From NCBI GenBank assembly GCA_050011095.1, contig JBEKJU010000027.1:1-23723 (forward strand): a DNA stretch of 23,723 nt, read 5' to 3'. Source of the stretch: JBEKJU01 sp050011095. Its GTDB lineage: Bacteria; Desulfobacterota; Syntrophorhabdia; Syntrophorhabdales; WCHB1-27. This document shows positions 1 to 7,087 of this stretch, piece after piece. The position numbers and the translations under genes were made by a program. Every line of letters begins with the position of its first letter. Within the stretch, counting starts at the first letter, position 1. The notes below the pieces were generated by a model that was not told where the DNA came from, did no database searches, and was given only the letters and a program-made list of their open reading frames with translations.

Positions 1-1033
1 CCTGGACGACGTCGTGGAAAGCGGCCCCCGGGAGAACATCAAACAGATATTTACGGCCTCGACCCGCGCCCGCGACCTCGTGAAGCAGATCCTCACCTTC
101 AGCAGGAAGGACGGGCAGCAGCAAAAACCCCTCAGACTCACCCCGCTGGTCAAGGAGACCTACCAGATGCTCCGGGCGTCGGTGCCGAGCACCGTCGAGA
201 TGCGCCTTTCCGTCCGCACAACGGCCGACACGGTCGTCGCCGACCCCTCCCAGATCCAGCAGGTCCTCATCAACCTCGTCTCGAACGCGGCCCACGCGAT
301 GCAGGAAAGCGGCGGACGCCTTTCGATCACCCTTTCGACACGCAGCGCCTGCTCCGTGTCCGACCCCGACGTGCAGCCCGGCCGCTTCGTGCAGATCTCG
401 GTCAAGGACACAGGAGGCGGGATGACGCCCGACGTGCAGAGGAGGATCTTCGAGCCCTTCTTCACGACGAAGGAGCAGGGCCGGGGCACGGGCATGGGCC
501 TTGCCGTAGTCTATGGGATAGTGAAGCGCCACGGTGGTTTCATCACCGTGGAGAGCAGGACGGGCCAGGGATCGACCTTCGTCGTCTCCCTGCCGCTCAG
601 CCAGGAGGGGCGCGCCCGCAAAGAAGAGCGGTCATCCTTGCCGCCTCTCGGCTCGGAGCGGATACTCTTCGTCGACGATGAGCCGCCCATCGCCAGGACG
701 ACGGAGGACATGCTCCGCCGCCTGGGCTACCGTGTGGTCGCCGTCATCGACAGTACAAAGGCGTGGGAGATTTTTCTCGAAGACCCTTTCCAGTTCGACC
801 TGGTCATTACCGATCAGGCAATGCCGTCTTTTTCGGGCACGGCGCTGGCGAAAAAGATGCTGGCCCTAAGGCCGGATATACCCATCATCCTCTGTACGGG
901 CTACAGCGAAACGGTGTCGCCCGAGAAGGCGAAGGAGTTGGGCATCCGCGTGTTTCTCATGAAGCCCTTCGACAAGCGGCGCCTCGCGGCCGCGGTGAGG
1001 CAGGCGCTCGATGCGCGGGAGGGCCGCCCGTAG
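1..1033 (+). CDS. Hybrid sensor histidine kinase, C-terminal part (5' end outside window)
   Basis: This is the end of a cytosolic hybrid kinase. The frame is open to the left edge of the window (first full codon at base 2), so the true start and the phospho-accepting His box lie upstream. The first residues end in QILTFSRK, which follows the His helix in the related kinase at 11829-13826. Next come a HATPase_c domain with N box (NLVSNAAHAM), G1 box (VKDTGGGM), F box (IFEPFFTTKE) and G2 box (GTGMGLAVVYG), then a C-terminal receiver domain. The receiver has acidic pocket residues in FVDDE, the phospho-acceptor Asp in LVITDQAMP (codon 812-814) and the conserved Lys in LMKPFD. Kinase and receiver are close paralogues of the later hybrid kinase, suggesting duplication. 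The signal sensed is unknown because the input domains are missing. The 3' end overlaps the opposing HD-domain gene by 133 bp. Confidence 0.93.
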   Translation, partial: LDDVVESGPRENIKQIFTASTRARDLVKQILTFSRKDGQQQKPLRLTPLVKETYQMLRASVPSTVEMRLSVRTTADTVVADPSQIQQVLINLVSNAAHAMQESGGRLSITLSTRSACSVSDPDVQPGRFVQISVKDTGGGMTPDVQRRIFEPFFTTKEQGRGTGMGLAVVYGIVKRHGGFITVESRTGQGSTFVVSLPLSQEGRARKEERSSLPPLGSERILFVDDEPPIARTTEDMLRRLGYRVVAVIDSTKAWEIFLEDPFQFDLVITDQAMPSFSGTALAKKMLALRPDIPIILCTGYSETVSPEKAKELGIRVFLMKPFDKRRLAAAVRQALDAREGRP

Positions 1034-1662
1034 AGGCCGATCCTCCTGGGTCGGGAAACGGGTACCACCGGATTCTCGAATCGTCTCCGGTCGAGTTCCG
1101 CCCTCGCCATGGAGCGGGACAAATCGAGAAAGAACCATCGATCTATCTGCGGCCCGATCATGCCGGAGAATTCTTCGCCGGTGAGGGATAAAAGACGCAC
1201 GGAGGACCAGAAGCTGCCGCTGTAGCGCGTGAGCTTGTCCGCGTCCTTCACGACCTTGTCATTCAGGGAAAGGGGCACCTTCCGGGTATCGTGTCCCGCT
1301 ACGATCGCGATGACCTCATCCGTGGTCGCCCGGTCACAGTCGACCTCGTAGAGGATGGGCGCGGCGATCTCCGCACCCGCCTCCTCGTGCACCCCTTCCA
1401 GGGTCTTGTCGTGCATTGGGCCCCACGACCTGTAGAGCATCGTCTTCGACAGCCTGCTCCAGCCGACATCGTGGAGGATCGTCGCGGGGGCTACGACCTC
1501 CCTGTCGCCCCCGTACCTTTCAAGGAGCCGGAGCGCGAAGGCGAGGGCGTTCCACGTATGCCGCTCGTTGTCCCTCACCTGAAGATAAGGCGTGGCCAGC
1601 CTGAAAATCTCTTCTTCCATGGGTGTCAATTGTAGTTCTTTCGCGTCTTTCACCACGTCCAT
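901..1662 (-). CDS. HD-domain phosphohydrolase-like protein
   Basis: A predicted soluble protein of 253 residues with the metal-binding signature of the HD superfamily: His35, the His64-Asp65 pair in TILHDVGW, HE at 92-93, GHD at 123-125 and Asp140 in KDADKL. Family members are usually metal-dependent phosphohydrolases acting on nucleotides or related phosphoesters; the substrate here cannot be named. I chose the ATG at 1662 because GGGGAG lies about 9 bases upstream; a TTG at 1716 would add 18 residues without a clear ribosome site. The recognisable domain ends near residue 195. The last 60 or so residues are rich in Arg and Ser and are encoded largely antisense to the receiver domain of the convergent kinase gene, so they are probably an unconserved read-on tail. 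The gene lies downstream of the acyl-CoA synthetase on the same strand, 136 bp away with a repeat element between. Confidence 0.85.
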   Translation of the reverse strand: MDVVKDAKELQLTPMEEEIFRLATPYLQVRDNERHTWNALAFALRLLERYGGDREVVAPATILHDVGWSRLSKTMLYRSWGPMHDKTLEGVHEEAGAEIAAPILYEVDCDRATTDEVIAIVAGHDTRKVPLSLNDKVVKDADKLTRYSGSFWSSVRLLSLTGEEFSGMIGPQIDRWFFLDLSRSMARAELDRRRFENPVVPVSRPRRIGLYGRPSRASSACLTAAARRRLSKGFMRNTRMPNSFAFSGDTVSL

Positions 1663-1713
1663 TCCCGCAATCTCCCCGTACGCAAGAATCTTAACAACTT
1701 TTTGCGCCCCGGG

Positions 1714-1774
1714 CAATTATTTGGGCGACCCGCACGCGGGTGCCCCGGTCGCCCCCTCCACGGGCAAGGCCCGT
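1714..1774. repeat. Dispersed hairpin repeat, copy A
   Basis: Bases 1726-1759 are identical over 34 positions to the reverse complement of 7107-7140, and weaker identity extends to 1714 (7152 in the other copy). The core folds as ACCCGC-AC-GCGGGT (1728-1741). A second hairpin follows, ACGGGC-AAG-GCCCGT (1760-1774). In the other copy this second hairpin has a different sequence but also forms a stem. The element sits between the acyl-CoA synthetase stop and the HD gene. It looks like an extragenic palindromic repeat and may also stop or stabilise transcripts from the synthetase gene. Confidence 0.75.
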
Positions 1775-1798
1775 CCAACTCAAGTACCGCCCGTTTTT

Positions 1799-3877
1799 CT
1801 AGAGGGTCATCCTCGCATCCACGACAAACACGCCGTCTTCGCGGGCGAGAAGCGGGTTCAGGTCCATCTCGCGTATCATGGGCAGGTCCAGAAGCATCTG
1901 CGAGACCCTGCGGATCGTATCGATGATCGCCCCCCTATCCACGCCCTTTTCTCCCCTCGCGCCCGAGAGAATGGGCGCGGCCTTCAGCTCGGAGACCATC
2001 CCGGCCGCCTCCAGGTCGGTGACGGGACAGAGTCTGAAGACCACGTCCTTGAAGACCTCCACATGGATGCCGCCGAGCCCGACCATGACGAGGGGCCCGA
2101 CCTCGCCGTCCGTCTTTCCGCCTATGATGATCTCCCTGCCCCCCAACACGCAGCCCTGGACGAGGAACCTGAGATCGGACGCGTGGAATTTCCCGGCCAT
2201 CCCTTCCATTGCCCGGCGCACCGCGGCCCGGTCTGGCAGGTTGATCGCCACGCCGCCGACATCGCTCTTGTGAAGCACGGAGACCGAATCGGCCTTCACC
2301 ACCACGGGGTATCCGATCGTGTCGGCGCATTTTTCGGCCTCGGCGGCATCGTGCGCCACGCGCCAGGGGGCGCACGGGATATTGTAGGCCCCGAGTATCC
2401 CGTAGGTCTCGTCCGGCCTCAGGACCTTCCTGCCCGCCTCTTGCGCGGCCTCGATAATGTTTTCCGCCTTTGCGCGGTCCACGTCGTCGAACCGCCCGAT
2501 CTCGCCCGTGGCGCGCCGTCTTATCTCGCCGCATTTCGTCAGCGCGACCAGGGCCCTCGCCGCCGTGCCGGGGAAACCGTAGCACGGTACCCCGGCCTCC
2601 TTGAGGATGGCGGCAGGCCTGGGAAACTTGTCCTTGTCCGTCATAAGGTTGCAGACGATGGGTTTCTTCCGCTTTTCGTTCACCTCCGCGATCACCCTCG
2701 CGATGCTGTCATTGTCGACAAAGAAGGGCGTCACGAAGTTGATGAAGATGCTGTCGATCCCGTCGTCGTCCATCATCACGTCGAGGACGGAGCGGAAGTG
2801 ACCCGCGTTGGCGGTGGCGAGGATATCGACAGGATTGCGGACCGACGCCTCGGGGAAGAGCGCCTTTCTCAGTATCTCCCCTGCCCTCTCGGAAAGGGGT
2901 GGTATGGCGAGTCCGCCCTTCACGAGGACGTCCGTCCCGATCACCGCCGGCCCGCCCGTATTCGTGATGATGCCCACGCGCATCCCCTTTGGGACCGGCT
3001 GGCTTGCGACGCAGGCCGCCGCCTGGCACAGCTCCGCCTCGTCGCTGAAGCTTAAGATGCCCGCCTTTTCGAAGATGAGGTCCGTCGTGATGTCCTCTTT
3101 TGCAAGGCCGCCCGTATGGGAGGCCGCCGCCTTGGCCCCGTCCTCCGTCCGCCCGGCCTTCATGGCGAGGATAGGCTTCTTGCGCGCCACCTCGCGCGCC
3201 ACCTTCAGGAACGCGAGGGGGTCGCGGAGTCCCTCCACGTAGAGGACTATCGCGCGGGTGCCCTCGTCCTCGCCGTAGTATGTGATGATCTCCGGGATCG
3301 ATATGTCGCACGCGTTGCCGTTCGATGCGTACATCCGGGTGCCCACGCCCATCTCCGCAAAGGCCTGGTGGATCAGCTCGGCCACTCCGCCCGACAGGGC
3401 CACGATCGAGACCGCCCCCGCCTCCGGCGTGGTAAAGGTAAAGTTGCAGTAGGCCCTCGCCTCCGGGTCCGTGTTGATGATACCCTGGCAGTTCGGGCCG
3501 AATATCCTGATGCCGTGTTGTCTGGCCCGCGCCATGCAGTCCCGCTCTATGGCCGCCCCCGCCGGGCCGACCTCCGCGAAGCCGCCGCCGTTCAGGATGA
3601 CGACCTTGACCCCTTTTTTGCCGCACTCGTCGATTGCCCGGGGCACGGCCGGCGCGGGGATGGGCATGTGCACCACGTCGACGTCCGTTGGGACCTCCAG
3701 GATCGACCTGTACGCCTTGATCCCCCGTACCTCGTCCACCTTGGGGTTTATCGGGTAGATCGACCCCTTGAACCCAAAATCGACCAGGTTCTTGATGATC
3801 CGGTTACCGATGCTAAGGTCCTTCTGCGACGCCCCGATGACCGCCACCGATTTCGGTCTGAATAACGCATCCAGCAT
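1799..3877 (-). CDS. ADP-forming acetate/acyl-CoA ligase (fused alpha-beta)
   Basis: This cytosolic enzyme of 692 residues belongs to the NDP-forming acyl-CoA synthetase family, which interconverts acyl-CoA + ADP + Pi with free acid + ATP + CoA. Domain order is alpha then beta: CoA-binding Rossmann fold (about 5-130, with SVAVIGAS), succinyl-CoA-ligase-like domains (about 150-455), then an ATP-grasp beta domain (about 470-690). Both phospho-relay histidines are visible: His254 in ASHTGG of the alpha part and His536 in LHKSDVGG of the beta part, so it should be active. The acyl group accepted (acetyl, branched, aryl) cannot be read. The ATG at 3877 has AAGGAG 7 bases upstream; a GTG 6 bases earlier lies too close to that site. 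The gene is preceded by an apparent tandem transcription attenuator with tyrosine-codon runs (4006-4376), an unusual control for this family. Confidence 0.95.
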   Translation of the reverse strand: MLDALFRPKSVAVIGASQKDLSIGNRIIKNLVDFGFKGSIYPINPKVDEVRGIKAYRSILEVPTDVDVVHMPIPAPAVPRAIDECGKKGVKVVILNGGGFAEVGPAGAAIERDCMARARQHGIRIFGPNCQGIINTDPEARAYCNFTFTTPEAGAVSIVALSGGVAELIHQAFAEMGVGTRMYASNGNACDISIPEIITYYGEDEGTRAIVLYVEGLRDPLAFLKVAREVARKKPILAMKAGRTEDGAKAAASHTGGLAKEDITTDLIFEKAGILSFSDEAELCQAAACVASQPVPKGMRVGIITNTGGPAVIGTDVLVKGGLAIPPLSERAGEILRKALFPEASVRNPVDILATANAGHFRSVLDVMMDDDGIDSIFINFVTPFFVDNDSIARVIAEVNEKRKKPIVCNLMTDKDKFPRPAAILKEAGVPCYGFPGTAARALVALTKCGEIRRRATGEIGRFDDVDRAKAENIIEAAQEAGRKVLRPDETYGILGAYNIPCAPWRVAHDAAEAEKCADTIGYPVVVKADSVSVLHKSDVGGVAINLPDRAAVRRAMEGMAGKFHASDLRFLVQGCVLGGREIIIGGKTDGEVGPLVMVGLGGIHVEVFKDVVFRLCPVTDLEAAGMVSELKAAPILSGARGEKGVDRGAIIDTIRRVSQMLLDLPMIREMDLNPLLAREDGVFVVDARMTL

Positions 3878-3914
3878 GGTCACTCTCCTTCTTTTATCCT
3901 TACGCAGATCGGTA

Positions 3915-4151
3915 TCAGCCGCTTATCCCCTTATCTTTCCGATCTTCCCTGTCTTCCCTTGCCCGCACAGCGCCCGCCTCCACCCGCATCGCGGCCGGGG
4001 ACGCGAAAAAAAAGGCCGTGCACGGTTCGGTCCGCACACGGCCTTTTTTAGACGAACGGGGGTAAAGGCCTGGCGGACCGGTGCCGTAGTAGTAATAATA
4101 GTAATTGGAACAGCCTGTCCCGCGAACCTCTATGCGAACCCCTTTGTCCAT
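3915..4151 (-). CDS. Tyr-rich leader ORF 2 (regulatory peptide candidate)
   Basis: An ATG at 4151 opens a frame containing six consecutive Tyr codons (4086-4103) in the context CSNYYYYYYGTG. AAGGGG lies about 10 bases upstream of the ATG. The Tyr run ends 5 bases before the antiterminator arm, the position expected of a control-codon run. Unlike a textbook leader, the frame does not stop before the terminator. It stays open to a TGA at 3915, giving 78 codons whose second half is simply the terminator and purine-rich sequence. The same bases read as Leu codons (TTA/CTA) or Ile/Thr codons in the other two minus frames. Neither of those has a nearby ATG, though the Leu frame does stop just before the terminator. 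The peptide itself probably has no function. Confidence 0.4.
   Translation of the reverse strand: MDKGVRIEVRGTGCSNYYYYYYGTGPPGLYPRSSKKGRVRTEPCTAFFFASPAAMRVEAGAVRAREDREDRKDKGISG
4006..4049 (-). terminator. Intrinsic terminator 2 of the attenuator region
   Basis: A 13-bp stem (4008-4020 with 4037-4049) has a 16-base loop. On the minus strand it is followed by eight T residues (A run at 4006-4013), a standard Rho-independent terminator. It lies 128 bases upstream of the acyl-CoA synthetase start and after the second Tyr-rich ORF. The 5' half of its stem can instead pair with upstream sequence: 4073-4080 with 4028-4035 (8 bp) and 4064-4070 with 4040-4046 (7 bp). That is a mutually exclusive antiterminator. 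The T run on the plus-strand side (4044-4049) would also let it act bidirectionally. Confidence 0.85.
4028..4080 (-). promoter_or_regulatory. Predicted antiterminator helix of attenuator 2
   Basis: On the minus-strand RNA, CGGTCCGC (4080-4073) immediately follows the six Tyr codons and is fully complementary to GCGGACCG (4035-4028). GGCCTTT (4070-4064) is complementary to AAAGGCC (4046-4040). These 15 bp, broken by a small internal loop, use the bases that form the 5' arm of the terminator at 4006-4049. A ribosome held at the Tyr codons would leave this helix free to form and allow read-through into the synthetase gene. An upstream segment, GCGGGAC within the leader ORF, could pair partly with the 4073-4080 arm, as in classical attenuators. 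The pairing is seen in the sequence; the function is inferred. Confidence 0.7.
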
Positions 4152-4181
4152 TCCCTCGCGACCCCTTTTTGAAAGGCACAC

Positions 4182-4214
4182 AAAAAAACCGCGGGCACGA
4201 TCTGCCCGCGGTTT
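4182..4214 (-). terminator. Intrinsic terminator 1 of the attenuator region
   Basis: The stem 4187-4197 with 4203-4213 is 11 bp and perfect, with a five-base loop. A run of seven T residues follows in the minus-strand transcript (A at 4182-4188). It lies downstream of the first Tyr-rich leader ORF. Bases 4202-4209 in the 5' arm of the transcript hairpin can alternatively pair with 4242-4249, which lies near the end of leader 1. This gives an 8-bp helix with one G-U pair, so an antiterminator arrangement is possible here too, though weaker than in attenuator 2. Confidence 0.85.
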
Positions 4215-4234
4215 ACAATCAGCGCAAAACCCGA

Positions 4235-4315
4235 TCACTCGGCAGGCAGTCTGAACCCCCCCCGGTAATAATAATAGTAGCAATAAGTGGACGGCAGCAC
4301 GTGCGCGTCTTCCAT
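4235..4315 (-). CDS. Tyr-rich leader peptide 1 (26 aa, regulatory peptide candidate)
   Basis: A complete 26-codon ORF starts at ATG 4315 and stops at TGA 4235, just before terminator 1. It contains six Tyr codons in seven (4265-4285, reading YCYYYYY). An in-frame GTG at 4300 has GGAAG 8 bases upstream and may be the better start, giving about 21 residues. The ORF begins about 25 bases after the predicted transcription start and ends 21 bases before the terminator stem, the geometry of leader peptides such as those of trp, phe and leu operons. It shares the pattern Cys followed by a Tyr run and Gly with leader ORF 2. The proposed role is sensing charged tRNA-Tyr; this is inference. Confidence 0.5.
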   Translation of the reverse strand: MEDAHVLPSTYCYYYYYRGGFRLPAE

Positions 4316-4339
4316 CTTATGATTCGGTAAACTGCCCAT

Positions 4340-4376
4340 GATAATGTTTGTAGCCCATCGGCCATGGCCTTGTCAA
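4340..4376 (-). promoter_or_regulatory. Predicted sigma70 promoter for the attenuator-acyl-CoA synthetase transcript
   Basis: On the minus strand a perfect -35 box TTGACA (4376-4371) is followed after 18 bases by TACAAA (4352-4347), a 4/6 match to the -10 box. Transcription would start near 4340, about 25 bases before the ATG of leader peptide 1. It lies in the gap after the ICMT-like gene (ends 4417), so the synthetase seems to have its own promoter. Confidence 0.6.
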
Positions 4377-4416
4377 GGAAAAAGGGAAACTCCCGGATGA
4401 ACGAAAGCGGACGCCC

Positions 4417-5085
4417 TTACCCCTTCCCGGCGTGGCGAGCCCGGCCCTTCCGGATGATGAGGACGCTCGCCGCGTAGAGGACGAGGACCGCGAGGACGCA
4501 GGCCGCGGGGACGTACGGGCGGCCGCCCCGGCCGATGGCCTTGACGTCATCCCACCGCGCGAGATTGAACGTGAGGATCAGAAGCCACATGGCGTGGAAC
4601 CGGATGTTCCGCCCCACTTCCTTGGCGCTCAGGCGGCTTCCGGAAAAGCCTTCGAAAAGGTGGCCGATCCGGAAGATCGAGTGACGGTCGGGAAAGACCC
4701 CCGGCGTCCCGAGGAGATGCGCGAGGGCGGCCTCCCCGTGCCTCCCGGCGAGCGTGGCCTCTTCCTGCCTGAACGTGGGTCCGTAGCTCCAGAAGAAAAG
4801 GAACGGGTAGAGGAGCACGAGATAAGGGTTGCCGCTCGCGACGCAGAAGCTCGTGTCGATCAGGTAGTTGGCAAGGTAGTAAGGGTGCCGGACAATGCTG
4901 TAGATGCCGTCCTTGCAGAGCACCTCGTTCCTTATGAGCACGCCCTTCGATACGACGTGGACTAGGCATCCTGCTTCCAAAAGGACGAGGGAGACAACGA
5001 TGGCCGTGACGCTCGCGTGGAAGAGACAGGCAGAGCCGAGCGAGAGGAGGATCACCACGTCCCTGAGCCCGCTCCTGGTGAGCAT
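4417..5085 (-). CDS. Isoprenylcysteine carboxyl methyltransferase-like membrane protein
   Basis: A predicted integral membrane protein of 222 residues with about five hydrophobic segments (near residues 8-25, 27-45, 75-110, 160-180 and 190-212). The segment IYSIVRHPYYLANYLI carries the Arg-His-Pro-x-Tyr signature of the ICMT/PEMT-type methyltransferases. A later stretch, FRQEEATLAGRHG, matches their conserved Glu-Glu region, where SAM and substrate are bound in known members. In bacteria the substrates of these proteins are mostly unknown. I chose the ATG at 5085 (AGGGG 8 bases upstream); a GTG at 5109 would add eight residues and has its own weak site (GAGG). It follows the glycosyltransferase gene on the same strand with a gap of about 70 bp, so the two may form an envelope-modification operon. 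Confidence 0.82.
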   Translation of the reverse strand: MLTRSGLRDVVILLSLGSACLFHASVTAIVVSLVLLEAGCLVHVVSKGVLIRNEVLCKDGIYSIVRHPYYLANYLIDTSFCVASGNPYLVLLYPFLFFWSYGPTFRQEEATLAGRHGEAALAHLLGTPGVFPDRHSIFRIGHLFEGFSGSRLSAKEVGRNIRFHAMWLLILTFNLARWDDVKAIGRGGRPYVPAACVLAVLVLYAASVLIIRKGRARHAGKG

Positions 5086-5153
5086 GTTTCTATCCCCTGT
5101 CGTTGACACAGATCATGACCTCATTCCTGTTTCCTTCCTTTGATCCTACTTTC

Positions 5154-6881
5154 TTATGGTCCCGTGGCCCTTGCCCGCCTGCCGCCTTCCGGCGGGCCTT
5201 CAACGCCCTTCAAAAGGACGAGCGACCGGGTAGAGTCCATGCCGAACCGCGCGAGGACCGACATTTTTCCCGTCGCGAGAAGCTCCTCTTCCACCTTGCC
5301 CCTCTTGTCCCGTATCACGACGAAGACCGCCCGCTCCCTCTGGATCACCTCGACAAGGGCGGCCGGCGTGTCGATCTCCCTCAGGAACTGCCCCGTGTAG
5401 AAGGGCACGGCCCCCTTCAAGGTCTCATCGGGCTGGTAGCCGTAGAGCGGGCTTCCCGCGGGAAGGGCGGCCCTGATGGCGTCGCAGAAGGGGACAAAGC
5501 TCTTGTACGGGTCGAGGAGCGGGCAGACCGCGACCGCGCCGAGGAGGAGCAGGGCGAAGACCGCGCCGCCCGAGCACGTCCAGAACCTCGCCATGTTCTT
5601 CCCGTACCTTGCGAGGGCCATCACGGCGAGGACGGCCGCCACGAGGGCGAAGAGGACAACCCGGAGCGCCTCCCCGACCGAATAGCCGAACCCGAATTTC
5701 CGGGAGGCATAGAAAAAGAGGGGCACGATGGCGAGGCTCACGACGAGGACGGCGATCCCGAACGCGAGGGTGAAGAACGTCTCGAACCATCGTTTTCTGT
5801 CCGCCCTTACGAGCGTCGCCTCGATGTACAGGGCGGTGAAAAGCGAGATCGGCGCAAGGATGGGCATTAGGTAGAGGACCCTCTTTGTCGACGCCGCGCT
5901 CAGGAATACAAACCCCGTGACGAACCAGCAGAGCGCGAGAAGGACACCCCTTTTATGGGCCCCCTCCGTATGGCGCAATGACAGGAAGCCCCGATAGAGG
6001 GCGGGCACGACGAGGAGGCTCCACGGCAGAAAGCCGCCGGGAAACTGCGTCAGATAGTAGTAGAAAGGCTGGGCGTGACCCGTCGAGCCACCCGCGAACC
6101 TCTCCAGGTGGTTGTGCACGAGGAAGATTTTGAGGTACTCCGGCCCGCCCTGTTGCCAGAGCGCGAAAAACCACGGCAGGGTCATGGCGAGGAAGATGAC
6201 GACCCCAAGCCAGAGGCGCATCCTCAGGACCTCTTTCAGGTTCCTGTCGGCGATCAGGAACGCGACGACCGCGAGGCCGGGGATCGCCACGCCGACGAAG
6301 CCCTTCGAATAGAAGGCAAGGGTGCACGAGACGTAGCACAGGATGTAGGAGACGAGCCGCCTTGTACGGCCCTCCGAAAGATAGGCCGAGACGAAGAACG
6401 TGAGCGAAAGGATAACGAAGAAGGTCAGGGCGCTGTCGACGATCACCCAATGGGCCACCCGAAAGTACTCGCCCGAGGTGGCGAGAATGAAGGCGGACAG
6501 AAAGCCCGTCCTCGGTCCGAAGAGCCTCCTTCCGAGAAAGAAGAGGGCCAGGACGCCCCCGAAGGCGAAGAGCGCCGACGGGATCCTCACGATCCTGTCG
6601 GATGCGGCGCCGAATAGCCTGAAGACAGCCCCGATGGCGGCGTAATAGAGGGGCGGCTCTTCGAGGAAGGGCTCCCGGTTGAGCGTCGGCACGGCCCAGT
6701 TGCCGCTTAGGGCCATCTCCCTTCCTATCTCGGCCACCCTCGGCTCATCGGCCGTCCAGACGCCGTGGTTCGAGAGCCCCAGGGAGAAAAGCGGTATCAC
6801 CGCGATGAGAAGAAGGACGAGGTAGAAGCGTGATTCCTGTCGTCCATGCAGTGCCCGCCCCTTCGATTCCTCCCGTTCCAT
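5154..6881 (-). CDS. ArnT/PMT-family membrane glycosyltransferase
   Basis: A polytopic membrane protein of 575 residues, mostly hydrophobic helices, with a hydrophilic C-terminal domain after about residue 465. It fits the GT-C superfamily (ArnT, dolichyl-phosphate-mannose protein mannosyltransferase type), which moves a sugar from a polyprenyl-phosphate carrier onto lipid or protein on the periplasmic face. Visible hallmarks are the acidic pair in TADEPRVAE (Asp45-Glu46, first periplasmic loop), EEPPLYYA, YSKGFVG, an HNHLERF...PFYYY block, FPGGFLPWS and STKRVLYLMP. ArnT itself cannot be claimed; the acceptor could be lipid A, another glycolipid or a protein. The ATG at 6881 is the first good start; an upstream alternative at 6911 would overlap the likely -10 box. 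A TATAAT lies 9 bases before the ATG. The methyltransferase gene follows. Confidence 0.88.
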   Translation of the reverse strand: MEREESKGRALHGRQESRFYLVLLLIAVIPLFSLGLSNHGVWTADEPRVAEIGREMALSGNWAVPTLNREPFLEEPPLYYAAIGAVFRLFGAASDRIVRIPSALFAFGGVLALFFLGRRLFGPRTGFLSAFILATSGEYFRVAHWVIVDSALTFFVILSLTFFVSAYLSEGRTRRLVSYILCYVSCTLAFYSKGFVGVAIPGLAVVAFLIADRNLKEVLRMRLWLGVVIFLAMTLPWFFALWQQGGPEYLKIFLVHNHLERFAGGSTGHAQPFYYYLTQFPGGFLPWSLLVVPALYRGFLSLRHTEGAHKRGVLLALCWFVTGFVFLSAASTKRVLYLMPILAPISLFTALYIEATLVRADRKRWFETFFTLAFGIAVLVVSLAIVPLFFYASRKFGFGYSVGEALRVVLFALVAAVLAVMALARYGKNMARFWTCSGGAVFALLLLGAVAVCPLLDPYKSFVPFCDAIRAALPAGSPLYGYQPDETLKGAVPFYTGQFLREIDTPAALVEVIQRERAVFVVIRDKRGKVEEELLATGKMSVLARFGMDSTRSLVLLKGVEGPPEGGRRARATGP

Positions 6882-6890
6882 GGTGGCCCT

Positions 6891-6896
6891 ATTATA
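6891..6896 (-). promoter_or_regulatory. TATAAT -10 box close to the glycosyltransferase start
   Basis: A perfect TATAAT on the minus strand lies 9 bases before the ATG at 6881, so a transcript from it would have a 5' leader of only about three bases. No good -35 box lies 16-18 bases upstream. AGGG lies six bases before the ATG and could serve as a weak ribosome site if transcription begins elsewhere. Confidence 0.4.
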
Positions 6897-6978
6897 CAAC
6901 AAAAAGCGCACGGGGGGATTACTTCAATATGACCTATTGGTAATCTTTCGGACCTGATAGGGGATGCGGAATCAGACG

Positions 6979-7016
6979 GAAAAAATATCAGCCTCCCCCA
7001 TATGGGGGAGGCTGAT
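6979..7016 (-). terminator. Perfect 30-bp palindrome with T run (intrinsic terminator)
   Basis: Bases 6987-7016 are a perfect inverted repeat centred on CCATATGG. On the minus strand the arm is followed by a run of Ts (A run at 6979-6985). It lies about 140 bases downstream of the exported duplicated-domain protein (stop at 7157) and upstream of the glycosyltransferase, and should end transcription of the former. A related but shorter palindrome (7745-7765), sharing GCCTCCCC, lies on the other side of that gene. Confidence 0.8.
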
Positions 7017-7087
7017 GAAGGGCACGATGGATGGCGGTCGTCGGCGGTATTTTTCGCCTCCGGTCCTTCCTTTTCATGAGGGGGAGG

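Noticed and set aside
1592..3055. Long plus-strand frame across the acyl-CoA synthetase gene
   Set aside because: The minus strand encodes the whole enzyme with both active-site histidines.
4086..4282. Plus-strand reading of the same tracts as Val/Ile-rich (GTA/ATA) leader peptides, as in ilv operons
   Set aside because: On the plus strand no biosynthetic gene follows (the next gene is on the minus strand), no promoter fits, and the hairpin at 4187-4213 has its T run only on the minus side.
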